From NCBI GenBank assembly GCA_016177845.1, contig JACOUO010000014.1:62001-126000 (forward strand): DNA of 64,000 nt. The letters run 5' to 3'. The notes beneath the pieces were generated by a model that was given only the letters and a program-made list of their open reading frames with translations, was not told the DNA's origin and made no database searches. The translations under genes and the position numbers were made by a program. Below are positions 8,567 through 17,720 of this stretch, one piece after another (position 1 is the first letter of the stretch; every line of letters starts with the position of its first letter). The stretch comes from Deltaproteobacteria bacterium. GTDB taxonomy: Bacteria; Desulfobacterota; GWC2-55-46.

Positions 8567-9330
8567 AAAGGGGGCTCTACAGGGCTGAAGCAGTGGTGCT
8601 CAACTCCCTTGATTACAGCGAGTCTGACCGCATACTTACCTTCTACACCCTTGAGCATGGCAAGATAAGGGGCATAGCAAAGGGCGCAAGACGCTCCAAA
8701 AAAAGGTTTGTCGGCAACCTTGACCCGACTTCCCATATAAATCTCATATTCTTCCACTCTGAAAAAAGCGAACTTATGAGGGTGGAGGAAGCGCACCTTA
8801 TAGACGGCTTCAATAATCTCAAGGTCGATATTGATAAGCTCTCACAGGCGTGTTACCTCATTGAGCTTGTCTCAGAGATGACGAGGGAAGGCCAGGCCGC
8901 CCCTCAGGTGCTCCATTTACTGGTAAATTTCCTTAAGATGCTTGATGACGGCGGTGAGGACTGCCTTTTGAGGTTTTTTGAGATAAGGCTTCTTGCGATT
9001 TTAGGATATCTGCCGCACTTAAGCGGCTGTGTTACCTGCAGGCAGCCTCTATCAGCTGATTCAAAGGCTTACTTCAGCTCTGAGAAGGGCGGGGCCGTCT
9101 GCAAAAAGTGCTCATTCGGTGCCGGCAGTGTTATCCCTATCTCGCTCGGCACAGCCGGTTTTCTCTCCATGGCGGCAAAGTTCGACACTGCAAAGCTCGG
9201 CAGGCTTAAGCCCAATGCCGTATTCCTTGAGGAAAGCGAAAGGATACTCTACGACTTCATAAAGCACCAGATAGGCAAGGAGCTTAAGACAAAAAAGTTT
9301 CTCGATAAGATGAGAAACGCTTCCCTTTGA
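8563..9330 (+). CDS. recO: DNA repair protein RecO
   Basis: RecF-pathway mediator that binds ssDNA and SSB and helps load RecA. The N-terminal OB-fold begins YRAEAVVLNSLDYSESDRI, followed by IRGIAKGARRSKKRF. The C-terminal zinc module is CVTC near residue 152 and CKKC near 178. Length 255 aa matches the family. Translationally coupled to mgtE by a 4-base overlap. Confidence 0.93.
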   Translation: MKRGLYRAEAVVLNSLDYSESDRILTFYTLEHGKIRGIAKGARRSKKRFVGNLDPTSHINLIFFHSEKSELMRVEEAHLIDGFNNLKVDIDKLSQACYLIELVSEMTREGQAAPQVLHLLVNFLKMLDDGGEDCLLRFFEIRLLAILGYLPHLSGCVTCRQPLSADSKAYFSSEKGGAVCKKCSFGAGSVIPISLGTAGFLSMAAKFDTAKLGRLKPNAVFLEESERILYDFIKHQIGKELKTKKFLDKMRNASL

Positions 9331-9393
9331 CCTGCAGGCTTTTTTTATGTAAAATCAAATTATACTTTTCATTATGCTCATCAGGAGGAGCAG

Positions 9394-10278
9394 ATGCATT
9401 TTCAGGATGTAATTTTAAACCTACAGAAGTTCTGGGCCCGGAAAGGCTGCATAATCCAGCAGCCCTATGATGTCGAGAAAGGCGCGGGCACATTCAACCC
9501 GGCCACTTTCTTACGGGTGCTTGGCCCTGAGCCGTGGAAAGCAGCCTATGTGGAGCCCTCAAGAAGGCCTACTGACGGGCGGTACGGAGAAAACCCGAAC
9601 AGGCTTCAGCACTACTATCAGTTTCAGGTGATACTTAAACCTTCACCCGATGACATACAGGACCTTTACCTTGACAGCCTTAAGGTTCTGGGAATTGACC
9701 CGCTTGCCCATGACATAAGGTTTGTGGAAGATGACTGGGAATCTCCTACGCTCGGCGCATGGGGCCTGGGCTGGGAGGTCTGGCTTGACGGCATGGAGAT
9801 AACACAGTTCACCTACTTCCAGCAGGCAGGCGGAATCGATTTAAGCCCTGTCTCAGGCGAGATAACCTACGGGCTTGAACGCATCACCATGTACCTTCAG
9901 GGCGTAGATAATGTCTATGACCTTAAATGGAACGAGCACCTGACCTATGGGGATGTGCACTTAAGGGGCGAGGTCGAGTTCTCAACATACAATTTCGAAG
10001 AGGCTGACATTGATATGCTCTTTAAGCTCTTTGACATGTATGAGAAGGAGTCCTTTAAGCTGCAGGAAAAGGGCTTGGTGCTGCCAGCCTATGACCTCTG
10101 CATGAAGTGTTCGCACACCTTTAACCTCCTTGACGCAAGGGGCGCCATAAGTGTTGCCGAGAGGACAAGGTTTATCGGAAGGGTAAGGGCCCTTGCAAGA
10201 GGATGCGCCGAAGGGTATCTTAAAACAAGGGAACAGTTAGGGTTTCCGCTTCTTAAGGGCGCGGGAGTCACATTATAA
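9394..10278 (+). CDS. glyQ: Glycyl-tRNA synthetase alpha subunit
   Basis: Catalytic alpha chain of the bacterial alpha2beta2 glycyl-tRNA synthetase. It begins [12 protein letters not shown], then [43 protein letters not shown] and the class II motif near [12 protein letters not shown]; 294 aa is standard. It has a strong AGGAGGAG ribosome site. The beta subunit gene glyS, nearly always immediately downstream, is absent; a terminator and a SemiSWEET gene follow instead. Confidence 0.96.
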   Translation: MHFQDVILNLQKFWARKGCIIQQPYDVEKGAGTFNPATFLRVLGPEPWKAAYVEPSRRPTDGRYGENPNRLQHYYQFQVILKPSPDDIQDLYLDSLKVLGIDPLAHDIRFVEDDWESPTLGAWGLGWEVWLDGMEITQFTYFQQAGGIDLSPVSGEITYGLERITMYLQGVDNVYDLKWNEHLTYGDVHLRGEVEFSTYNFEEADIDMLFKLFDMYEKESFKLQEKGLVLPAYDLCMKCSHTFNLLDARGAISVAERTRFIGRVRALARGCAEGYLKTREQLGFPLLKGAGVTL

Positions 10279-10285
10279 AAAACTT

Positions 10286-10322
10286 AAGCGGAGTGAACTG
10301 CTAAAGGCTGCTCCGCTTTTCA
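10286..10322 (+). terminator. Terminator-like hairpin after glyQ
   Basis: Stem AAGCGGAG / CTCCGCTT with a 17-base loop, the right arm ending in TTTTC. It lies 8 bases after the glyQ stop. Confidence 0.65.
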
Positions 10323-10400
10323 ATCGGGTGCTCGGCGGATTGCCGCCCTTGAAATGGCGGGTCAAAGCCGAGCAATAAAAAAGAAAAAACCACCTGCCGA

Positions 10401-10428
10401 CAATTCCCGCCATGAATGGCGGGAATTG
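10401..10428. repeat. Perfect 13-bp palindromic hairpin upstream of the SemiSWEET gene
   Basis: Arms CAATTCCCGCCAT / ATGGCGGGAATTG separated by GA, no T tract. Its core resembles the ATTCCCG...CGGGAAT dispersed hairpins in this window. It sits 18 bases before the start codon, so it could influence translation. Confidence 0.6.
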
Positions 10429-10445
10429 AATTTGAATGAGATAAA

Positions 10446-10700
10446 ATGGAATTGCCTACCATACTCGGCATAATCGCCGGCACTATTACAACCACCTCTT
10501 TTGTACCGCAATTCTTAAAGGCATACAGAACAAAGCACACAAAAGACATCTCTGTCTATATGTTCTCAATGCTTTTTATCGGCATCTCGCTCTGGCTTAT
10601 CTACGGGCTGATAAAACAAGACCTTCCGATAATACTTGCCAACGGAATTTCGCTTGTCTTTGTAACAGCGATACTGCTGCTGAAGTTCAAGCTGGGGTAA
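10446..10700 (+). CDS. SemiSWEET-type sugar transporter (PQ-loop)
   Basis: 84-residue protein with three transmembrane helices and the PQ motif in TSFVPQFLKAYRTK near residue 20, followed by a conserved ISVYMF segment and a middle helix with SLWLIYG. This is a half-SWEET (MtN3/saliva family) unit that dimerises to move small sugars across the inner membrane. No strong ribosome site is visible. Monocistronic between two hairpins and a repeat region; the substrate is unknown. Confidence 0.85.
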   Translation: MELPTILGIIAGTITTTSFVPQFLKAYRTKHTKDISVYMFSMLFIGISLWLIYGLIKQDLPIILANGISLVFVTAILLLKFKLG

Positions 10701-10768
10701 ATGCAATGACAACTTCTGCCGGTTCTGTCATTGCCGCGAAAGCGGACAGTCCAGATACCTTTTAAATG

Positions 10769-10800
10769 GGATTCCCGATATATACATTCGGGAATGACGG
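10769..10800. repeat. Dispersed hairpin repeat copy 1 (GGATTCCCGA...TCGGGAATGACGG)
   Basis: ATTCCCGA and TCGGGAAT arms flank a 9-base loop. The same unit recurs at 29301-29332, 29446-29477 and, inverted, 39421-39452. It is followed at about 10819-10858 by a CCCTCTCCCC...GGGAGAGGG stretch that also recurs. No gene is seen in 10701-10871. Confidence 0.75.
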
Positions 10801-10871
10801 GCTAATAAGGAGTTTGCTTTCCCTCTCCCCTTATGGGAGAGGGCGGGTGAGGGGGAGTTAATCAGGCCAAA

Positions 10872-10900
10872 TAAAAAACGGGCCTTCCGGCCCGCTTTGA
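10872..10900 (-). terminator. Terminator of the GGDEF gene (possibly bidirectional)
   Basis: CGGGCC / GGCCCG stem with TTCC loop. On the minus strand the stem is followed by a run of six T residues, so it terminates the minus-strand gene ending at 10931. Confidence 0.8.
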
Positions 10901-10930
10901 TTTTAATTTGTATTATAGCAGTATTATTTT

Positions 10931-12376
10931 CTAAACTTCCGCAACCTTAACGCAATTCTTCCCACTCCATTTTGCCTTGTACAACGCATCATCCGCATAA
11001 TTTACAAGGTCTCCTGAGTTCATCGCGCCTTTCTGCGGATATGACGCCACTCCTATGCTCATCGTTATCTTATCTGTCACAAGACCTGCATAGGCATGGC
11101 TTTCAATGAGTTCTCTGAGCCTTTCAGCCTCATCGACAGCGCCTTTAAGGAGCGTATGAGGCAGTATGACAGCGAATTCCTCGCCTCCGTATCGCGCTAC
11201 GATATCGGTCTTTCTCACACCCCTTTTTATCATGGCCGATATTTCGCGAAGCACCACATCGCCTACCCTGTGCCCATAGGTATCATTGACCTGCTTAAAA
11301 TTGTCAATGTCCATCATTATGAGCGAAAGGGGGGTCTCATACCTTACAGCCCTTTCAAACTCTTCCTCAAGCCTTGAATAGAAGAAGTTATGGTTGTAAA
11401 GAGAGGTCAGCTGGTCTTTTACAGCTATCTCCTTGAGATAATCCTTCTCCCTCGTTACCTTCTCGAAAAGCCTCGCGTTCTTAAGCGCATGGAAGGTGGA
11501 GTTCGCTATGATCCTGCAGAAATCAATGTCCTTCTTAGTGAATCCGCGCTCCCTTTTGCGGGTTCTCAGGAAGAGAGTCCCAAGCACCTCGTCATTAAAA
11601 ACAATAGGAACGATAAGGATGCTCATCTCCTTCAGGTCTTTTATATTGTCTTTGACAGCCTGCATAAGGGGATGACTGATAATGTCATCCATTGCAAGCG
11701 GGGTCTTTGTCTCTATTACCTTTTTTATTTCAGGATACTTTGAGAGGTCAAGCCTGAGTTCCTTTACGGCAGGGTCCTCATGGGAGGCAAGCACATACCC
11801 TTCGTCTTCCTTGACGATAAGGACTATTGAGCAGCGGACAGCCGCGGTTGCACCGGCTACCTTTGTGACAATGGTATTGAGCACCTCTGACGGGTCGAGG
11901 GTCGCTGAGAGGGCGTTTGTAATCTCAAGGATAGTCTCAAGATTTCTCTTATCTTCTTCAAGCTCCTTGTAGAATTCATTTATCCTTATCTGCGCCCTTA
12001 CCCTTGCAATAAGCTCCGACTCATTTATGGGCTTTGCTATGAAGTCATCCGCCCCTTTGGCGAGCGAATCAACAATGGTGCTCTTATCACCCTTAATAGA
12101 GACGATGATGATTGAAGGCCTTGAAGGCAGTTTAAGCTTTCTTATCTCTTCGCATACCCTGATACCGTCCATTCCGGGCATCACAAGGTCTAAAAGTATT
12201 ACCGAAGGCTGCCACTCCTCAACGATCTTAAGCCCTTCTAATCCGTCAAGCGCATACCTTGTCTGATACCCGTTGGCGTTCAGGATGTCCTCAAGAATGC
12301 TTTTGTTCGTCAGATTGTCATCTATGATAAGGACCTTATTCTGAGTTTCCATCCCGTTAATCAGGTTTACTCCCAT
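10931..12376 (-). CDS. Response regulator with GAF and GGDEF domains (diguanylate cyclase)
   Basis: Cytoplasmic c-di-GMP synthase controlled by phosphorylation. Receiver domain (residues 15-130) with acidic pair IDD, phospho-acceptor Asp63 in LLDLVMPGMDG and Lys in FIAKPIN. A GAF-like sensor lies at about 150-300. The GGDEF domain (315-481) has the active-site variant GGEEF at 397-401 and an inhibitory-site RxxD (RKTD 388-391) exactly five residues before it, so product inhibition is expected. An in-frame ATG at 12352 is an alternative start. No cognate kinase lies next to it. Confidence 0.93.
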   Translation of the reverse strand: MGVNLINGMETQNKVLIIDDNLTNKSILEDILNANGYQTRYALDGLEGLKIVEEWQPSVILLDLVMPGMDGIRVCEEIRKLKLPSRPSIIIVSIKGDKSTIVDSLAKGADDFIAKPINESELIARVRAQIRINEFYKELEEDKRNLETILEITNALSATLDPSEVLNTIVTKVAGATAAVRCSIVLIVKEDEGYVLASHEDPAVKELRLDLSKYPEIKKVIETKTPLAMDDIISHPLMQAVKDNIKDLKEMSILIVPIVFNDEVLGTLFLRTRKRERGFTKKDIDFCRIIANSTFHALKNARLFEKVTREKDYLKEIAVKDQLTSLYNHNFFYSRLEEEFERAVRYETPLSLIMMDIDNFKQVNDTYGHRVGDVVLREISAMIKRGVRKTDIVARYGGEEFAVILPHTLLKGAVDEAERLRELIESHAYAGLVTDKITMSIGVASYPQKGAMNSGDLVNYADDALYKAKWSGKNCVKVAEV

Positions 12377-12444
12377 TTTTCATTTACTCTTTTCAGGTGT
12401 TTTAGTGAAAACTGTCTGAATTTGCCTTTAACTCTCTAAAAATC

Positions 12445-12473
12445 TTGACAAAACCAGACCCTTGACTTACTAT
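12445..12473 (+). promoter_or_regulatory. Promoter of tRNA-Thr
   Basis: TTGACA, 17-base spacer, TACTAT. The predicted start falls about 5 bases before the mature tRNA 5' end. Confidence 0.75.
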
Positions 12474-12483
12474 TTTTATTTCA

Positions 12484-12558
<75 letters not shown>

Positions 12559-12800
12559 TTTCTTCAATCCCACCCTAAACTTTAAAAATGCAAGCCTACC
12601 TTTTTTGTAGTCCTTTTGGCTGATTTTATCAGCCTGCAGACTATGATTCTGTAATATAATTAACCACAAAAAAAGTCAAGTTAATTTCTTTAGATATTAC
12701 AAGGGTATTGGCCGTTTTTGAGGCGGAGGATTGCCCCGTATCAACATGTCCTGATAAGATTATCGGCAATTTCAGTCATATTCTTCAATTCTTTTGTGGA

Positions 12801-12830
12801 AAAGCCCCTGTCCTTTCAGACAGGGGCTTT
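12801..12830 (-). terminator. Terminator of the dsbC-like gene
   Basis: Perfect 12-bp stem AAAGCCCCTGTC / GACAGGGGCTTT with a 6-base loop; T residues follow on the minus strand. It lies 13 bases beyond the stop of the minus-strand gene. Between the tRNA and this hairpin (12559-12800) no gene is seen. Confidence 0.8.
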
Positions 12831-12842
12831 CAAAGGTTTGCT

Positions 12843-13610
12843 CTATTGGGGATTGTCGAGGAGACCTAAAATAGCCTCAGAAGGCACATAGCCCGGCAGC
12901 AGTCTTCCGTCAGGGAAAACAAGGGCGGGTGTGCCTCTCAGGCCTAAATCTTCGGCAAGCTTTATATTGTTATCAAGTTCCTGTGTCTCGCACTCAGCCT
13001 TGGGCAGCTTCTTGCCTGTGAAGGCGTCGTTTAAAAGCTTTGCCGATTTGTTGCATACGATTGCCTTGCTCTTCTCGTACGCCTCCGGGTGTATGGCGAG
13101 CGGATACATCTTTATATAAAATGCGACATCATTTCTCTTGGCAAGTATCTTTTTAACCTCGTCATGGAGCTTTGCGCAGTACGGGCAGTCCGGGTCATCG
13201 AATATTATTATCTTTTTCTCTGCCTTGGGGTTGCCCATCACTACGGCGTTCTCAAGCGGTATCTTTTTAAGATCGACCTTCTTTAAAGATTCGCTCTCCT
13301 TTATCTTCTCAAGCGAGGTAAATCTGCCCTCAACAAGGTACTTCTTGGAGAAGTCCATGTAAACTATAAAGACTTTGTCATCCTGCGTAAGCTCGATTTC
13401 CCAGAGTCCCTTCACAGGGCTCATCCTGATGTCTTTGACCTGCGCCTTGTATCTCTCAAGATTAAGCGCCTTGCCTACCTCTTCTTTTGTAAGGGTATGG
13501 CAATCCGAACATTTGCCCGCGGTTGCCCCCTGAAAAGCTGAGGCTGTGCCCGCCGGCGCTATTAAACAGATGGACGAAAATGCCAAAGCCAGAAACAATT
13601 TTCTAATCAT
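12843..13610 (-). CDS. DsbC/DsbG-like periplasmic thiol isomerase with N-terminal CxxCH motif
   Basis: Exported thioredoxin-fold protein. A signal peptide covers residues 1-25 (hydrophobic, ends TASA). A CSDCH heme-c-type motif is at 34-38, then a DsbC-like dimerisation segment (about 50-125). The thioredoxin domain has active site CPYC at 142-145 and the cis-proline loop GTPALV near 234. The DsbC role is disulfide isomerisation in the periplasm; the single CxxCH could bind one heme c or act as an extra redox pair. Good GGAG ribosome site. It follows dapB after a hairpin. Its likely clients are the many cytochromes here (inference). Confidence 0.85.
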   Translation of the reverse strand: MIRKLFLALAFSSICLIAPAGTASAFQGATAGKCSDCHTLTKEEVGKALNLERYKAQVKDIRMSPVKGLWEIELTQDDKVFIVYMDFSKKYLVEGRFTSLEKIKESESLKKVDLKKIPLENAVVMGNPKAEKKIIIFDDPDCPYCAKLHDEVKKILAKRNDVAFYIKMYPLAIHPEAYEKSKAIVCNKSAKLLNDAFTGKKLPKAECETQELDNNIKLAEDLGLRGTPALVFPDGRLLPGYVPSEAILGLLDNPQ

Positions 13611-13646
13611 CTTCTCTCCTGCCTTTTTTATTTTTTAGGAGTTAAT

Positions 13647-13667
13647 GCCCGGCTACTTAAGCCGGGC
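13647..13667. terminator. Hairpin between dapB and the dsbC-like gene
   Basis: GCCCGGCT / AGCCGGGC stem with ACTTA loop. Only a weak T run follows on the minus strand, so it may reduce rather than stop read-through from dapB. Confidence 0.5.
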
Positions 13668-13756
13668 GTTTTGTTGTTTAAGAACGGAGAAAATACTGCG
13701 GGAGAACAGAGGTCATCAAATTCCAATTCATTCAGAGGAGTATTATAAAGTCAGGT

Positions 13757-14563
13757 TCAGTCTTTGAGGCCGAGCACATCCTGCATGTCATAGAGGCCGT
13801 TCGGTTTTCCCGTAAGCCATATGGCAGCTTTGACCGAGCCCATTGCAAAGGTGCTCCTTGAAGAGGCCTTATGGGTAAGCTCTATCCTCTCGCCAATGCC
13901 GCCGAAAAGCACCGTATGGTCGCCGACAATATCTCCGGCGCGTATGGTCTGTATGCCTATCTCTTCGGGCTTGCGCTCTCCGATTATCCCTTTTCTCTCA
14001 TAGACAGCGACTTTCTCCAAATCCCTGTTTACCGCATTCGCGATTACTTCAGCTATGCGGATGGCAGTGCCTGAAGGCGCGTCTTTTTTAAGCCTGTGGT
14101 GGGCTTCTATTATCTCGATGTCATAGTCCTGCGCAAGGACTCTTGCGGCGTCATGGACAAGCTTAAGAAGGAGATTGACGCCTATGCTCATGTTCGGCGC
14201 CATGACTACCCTTGTCTTAAGGCTCAGTTCCTTTATCTCGTCCCGCTGGTGATGGGAAAAGCCTGTTGTGCCTATAACAATGGCCTTATTATTTTCAACG
14301 GCATATTCAATATGCCGCATGGATGCTTCGGGTGCGGTAAAGTCTATTATGACGCTTGCCTTTTTAAAGGCCTTCTCTATATCAGAAGTAATCTTGACCC
14401 CGAGCTTTCCCGCCCCTGAGACATCGCCTGCGTCCTTGTTTAAATATGGAGAATCTTCCCTTTCAAGGGCCCCGCTCAGTTCAACGGCAGGATTTTCCTT
14501 TATGGCGTTTATGATTGCCTGGCCCATGCGGCCTGCGGCGCCCGTCACTGCGATAGATATCAT
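13757..14563 (-). CDS. dapB: 4-hydroxy-tetrahydrodipicolinate reductase
   Basis: NAD(P)H reduction in the diaminopimelate/lysine pathway. N-terminal Rossmann motif VTGAAGRMGQ, central VIGTTGFS, the catalytic block EAHHRLKKDAPSGTA near residue 155 (His/Lys pair), and 268 aa overall. It starts 4 bases after the dapA stop. Last biosynthetic gene of the minus-strand lysA-dapF-dapA-dapB run; the next pathway aminotransferase (dapL or others) is not in the window. Confidence 0.96.
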   Translation of the reverse strand: MISIAVTGAAGRMGQAIINAIKENPAVELSGALEREDSPYLNKDAGDVSGAGKLGVKITSDIEKAFKKASVIIDFTAPEASMRHIEYAVENNKAIVIGTTGFSHHQRDEIKELSLKTRVVMAPNMSIGVNLLLKLVHDAARVLAQDYDIEIIEAHHRLKKDAPSGTAIRIAEVIANAVNRDLEKVAVYERKGIIGERKPEEIGIQTIRAGDIVGDHTVLFGGIGERIELTHKASSRSTFAMGSVKAAIWLTGKPNGLYDMQDVLGLKD

Positions 14564-14567
14564 GGCA

Positions 14568-15452
14568 TTAGCTCCTTGTCACTCCAAGCCCGTAATTTTT
14601 AAGCGTATTTATGAGTTTATTCCTGTTTGCCTCACTCATCCTCGTAAGCGGAAGCCTGAACTCTTCTTCGCACATGCCCATCAGGGCAAGCGCGGTCTTT
14701 ACAGGTATCGGGTTCGTCTCAATGAACATGGAACGGTGGAGGCTCTGAAGCCTGAAATGCAGACCCTTTGCCTCTTCGGTCTTACCCTCAAGGAAAAGCC
14801 TTATCATATCAGACATGTCTTTCGGGGCTATGTTCGAAGTAACTGAAATTACACCGTGGCCGCCTATGGAAAGCATGGGCAGTGTTGTGAAATCATCGCC
14901 TGAAAGTATTATGAAGCCCTTCTTCGAGTATTCGATAAGATCGCTTACCTGCTGTAAATTGCCGGTTGCTTCCTTTATGCCGATAATGTTTTTTATCTCT
15001 GAGAGCCTCGCAACCGTCTCAGGCAGCATGTTTACGCTTGTCCTGCCCGGTACATTATAAAGCACAATGGGGATATCGACTGCTTCGGCTACTTTTTTAT
15101 AATGCTCATAGAGCCCCTGCTGCGTGGGCTTGTTGTAGTACGGAGTAATAAGGAGCGCCGCATCCGCGCCTGCCTTTTTGGCATGCTTGGTGAGGAATAT
15201 GGTCTCTTCTGTTGAGTTTGAGCCGGTCCCGGCTATTACAGGCACCCGTTTTGCCGCTGTCTCTATGGTAAGCTCTATTACGCGGTTATGTTCCTCATAA
15301 CTTAGGGTAGCGGATTCTCCGGTTGTACCGCACGGCACAACTCCGTTGGTCCCGTTTGTTATCTGGAACTCTATAAGTCTTTTTAGATTCGCCTCATCTA
15401 CTTTACCGTCCTTAAATGGCGTTACAAGGGCGGTAATTGAGCCGCTGAACAT
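14568..15452 (-). CDS. dapA: 4-hydroxy-tetrahydrodipicolinate synthase
   Basis: Condenses pyruvate with aspartate semialdehyde. TIM-barrel aldolase of 294 aa: PCGTTGESATLSYEEH near residue 42, catalytic Tyr in the NVPGRTSVNM region near 133, Schiff-base Lys in GIKEATGN near 161, and SGDDFTTLP near 186. AGGAGG precedes the start on the minus strand. Lies 84 bases after dapF. Confidence 0.96.
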   Translation of the reverse strand: MFSGSITALVTPFKDGKVDEANLKRLIEFQITNGTNGVVPCGTTGESATLSYEEHNRVIELTIETAAKRVPVIAGTGSNSTEETIFLTKHAKKAGADAALLITPYYNKPTQQGLYEHYKKVAEAVDIPIVLYNVPGRTSVNMLPETVARLSEIKNIIGIKEATGNLQQVSDLIEYSKKGFIILSGDDFTTLPMLSIGGHGVISVTSNIAPKDMSDMIRLFLEGKTEEAKGLHFRLQSLHRSMFIETNPIPVKTALALMGMCEEEFRLPLTRMSEANRNKLINTLKNYGLGVTRS

Positions 15453-15536
15453 TGGTTCCTCCTATAAAAACACTGCACATATAAATTTACAGCTAAATTC
15501 AAAAAAAGCAAATAAAAATAACGGACTGCGCCGTTT

Positions 15537-16355
15537 TTAAAACTCAAGGCTGCCTGAGAACACCTCTTGGGCAGGCCCTGTCATATACACATGGCCGTCC
15601 TTTGCCCATTCTATATTAAGGGTGCCGCCTTTTAATATGACATTTACCTTTTTGTCCACAAAACCCTGCAATTGGGAAGCAACAGCCGCGGCTGATGCGC
15701 CTGTGCCGCAGGCAAGCGTTTCTCCCGCGCCCCTCTCCCAAACCCTCATCTTTATCTTTTTCCTGTTTACGACCTCTATGAACTCTACATTGGTCTTTTT
15801 GGGGAAGAACTTGTTGATCTCTATTAGAGGCCCGTACTTCTCCACAGGGAACTCATCCACATCATCGACAAAGATGACGCAGTGCGGGTTTCCCATTGAT
15901 ACGCAGGTAATCTTAAAGCTCTTGTCATTGATGGCAAGGGGCATATCAAATATCCTGCCCTCGGCTATCGTTGGGATAAGCTTGCCCTCAAGTATCGGCT
16001 CTCCCATGTCAACCCTTACAAGGTCGCCGTCCCTCTCCGGCCTGATTATCCCGGCAAGCGTTTCAATGTCAAGACGCTTCTTTTTTGAGAGCTTCTTTGA
16101 CCAGATGTACTGCGCAAAGCAGCGTATGCCGTTGCCGCACATCTCTACCTTTGAACCATCGCTGTTGTATATATCCATCCTGAAGTCGGCAACCTTTGAC
16201 TTCTTAAGTATGAGGGCCTGGTCAAACCCAATTCCGAACCTTCTGTCAGAGACCTTTTTAAGGAACTTGACTATATTGGGCACATCTTTTGCGCGTGAAT
16301 CAACCAGTATGAAATCGTTTCCGAGGCCGTGCATCTTGGTGAAATTTATCTTCAT
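15537..16355 (-). CDS. dapF: Diaminopimelate epimerase
   Basis: Converts LL- to meso-diaminopimelate, precursor of lysine and peptidoglycan. Cofactor-free two-base mechanism: first catalytic Cys in MCGNGIRCFA near residue 73, second in GETLACGTGA near 220; N-terminal FTKMHGLGNDF. 272 aa. Starts 28 bases after the lysA stop. Confidence 0.96.
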   Translation of the reverse strand: MKINFTKMHGLGNDFILVDSRAKDVPNIVKFLKKVSDRRFGIGFDQALILKKSKVADFRMDIYNSDGSKVEMCGNGIRCFAQYIWSKKLSKKKRLDIETLAGIIRPERDGDLVRVDMGEPILEGKLIPTIAEGRIFDMPLAINDKSFKITCVSMGNPHCVIFVDDVDEFPVEKYGPLIEINKFFPKKTNVEFIEVVNRKKIKMRVWERGAGETLACGTGASAAAVASQLQGFVDKKVNVILKGGTLNIEWAKDGHVYMTGPAQEVFSGSLEF

Positions 16356-16382
16356 CTCATCTATCCTGAAAAGTTTTTTCCG

Positions 16383-17675
16383 TTATTTCTTCTTTGCCGC
16401 TTTTTTCTTTGCTGCGGGTTTTGGGTCAGCCACAAGTACCTCATTTTTAAGGAGGTCTGCCATTGTCTCGCGCTTCCTTATGACGGAGTACTCTTTACCC
16501 TTTACCATGACCTCAGCCGCGCGCGGCCTTGTATTATAGTTGCTTGACATGGAAAACCCGTAGGCGCCCGCGCTCATTACCGCAAGGAATTCCCCTGCCT
16601 TGAGCTTGGGAAGGATCCTGTCCTTTGCCAGAAAATCGCCTGATTCGCATATCGGGCCGACTACATCAGCGGTTATCTCTTCCTTTGCGCTGTTCTTAAC
16701 TGCCTTGATTGCGTGATATGAACCGTAGAGGCTCGGCCTTGCAAGGTCGTTCATCGCGGCATCTACTATCACGAAGTTTTTCTCAGTGCCTTCCTTTGTA
16801 TAGACTACCTTTGTTGCCAGTATTCCGGCATTGCCTACCATTGACCTGCCCGGCTCGAAAATAAGGGTCACGCCAAGGCCTTTTGTGCCTTCGATTACAG
16901 CCTCGCCGTATTTGCTCGGGTGAGGGGGCTCTTCAGTGTCATATGTGATGCCAAGCCCGCCGCCCATGTCAAGGTACTTGATATCAAGCCCCTGCGCCCT
17001 GAGCTCTGAGAGAAGCTCCTTTGTCTTATTGAGCGCATCGACAAAAGGTGTCAACTGGGTTATCTGCGAGCCGATGTGGCAGTCTATCCCGATTGGCGCT
17101 ACATTTTTAAGCTTATTCTTTGCGTTGATATATTCCTTTATGGCCTGAGCCGTCTCTATGCCGAATTTATTCTTCTTAAGCCCTGTTGAGATGTAGGGGT
17201 GGGTCTTCGGGTCGACATTCGGGTTTACCCTTATGGCGATTCCGGCCTTCTTTTTAAGCCTGCCTGCTATTGAATCTATTGCCGCAAGCTCCTGGGGTGA
17301 CTCCACATTGAACATCAGGATATTGCTCTTAAGCGCGTACTCTATCTCGTCTTCCCTTTTGCCTACGCCGGAAAATACAATCTTCTTCGGGTCTGCCCCG
17401 GCTTTGAGCGCCCTGTAAAGCTCTCCGCCTGAGACTATGTCAAAGCCGCTGCCCTCTTCGGCAAACGCCTTTAATACCGATATATTCGAGTTCGCCTTAA
17501 TGGAATAGCAGATAAGGTGCGGCACCTTGGCGAATGAGGCATCGTATGCCTTGTAATGCCTTTTAAGCGTCTTCTGGCTGTAGATATATACAGGTGTCCC
17601 CACCTCTTTTATTATCTTTTCAACAGAAACACCCTCAGCATAGAAGTTCTTTCCCTTGTAATCAAAAAAATGCAT
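16383..17675 (-). CDS. lysA: Diaminopimelate decarboxylase
   Basis: PLP-dependent decarboxylation of meso-DAP to lysine. PLP Lys in CYSIKANSN near residue 60, SGGELYRAL near 82, a His in IDCHIGSQI near 200, glycine loop GGGLGI near 240, and CESGDFLA (active-site Cys) near 345. The C-terminus has an odd Lys/Ala-rich tail (PKPAAKKKAAKKK). Length 430 aa. The MITE-like hairpin lies between its start and the upstream lipoprotein gene. Confidence 0.96.
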   Translation of the reverse strand: MHFFDYKGKNFYAEGVSVEKIIKEVGTPVYIYSQKTLKRHYKAYDASFAKVPHLICYSIKANSNISVLKAFAEEGSGFDIVSGGELYRALKAGADPKKIVFSGVGKREDEIEYALKSNILMFNVESPQELAAIDSIAGRLKKKAGIAIRVNPNVDPKTHPYISTGLKKNKFGIETAQAIKEYINAKNKLKNVAPIGIDCHIGSQITQLTPFVDALNKTKELLSELRAQGLDIKYLDMGGGLGITYDTEEPPHPSKYGEAVIEGTKGLGVTLIFEPGRSMVGNAGILATKVVYTKEGTEKNFVIVDAAMNDLARPSLYGSYHAIKAVKNSAKEEITADVVGPICESGDFLAKDRILPKLKAGEFLAVMSAGAYGFSMSSNYNTRPRAAEVMVKGKEYSVIRKRETMADLLKNEVLVADPKPAAKKKAAKKK

Positions 17676-17720
17676 ATCCTGCTGTCCTCCTCAACACTCG
17701 CGAATAATTTTTTATTTTCT

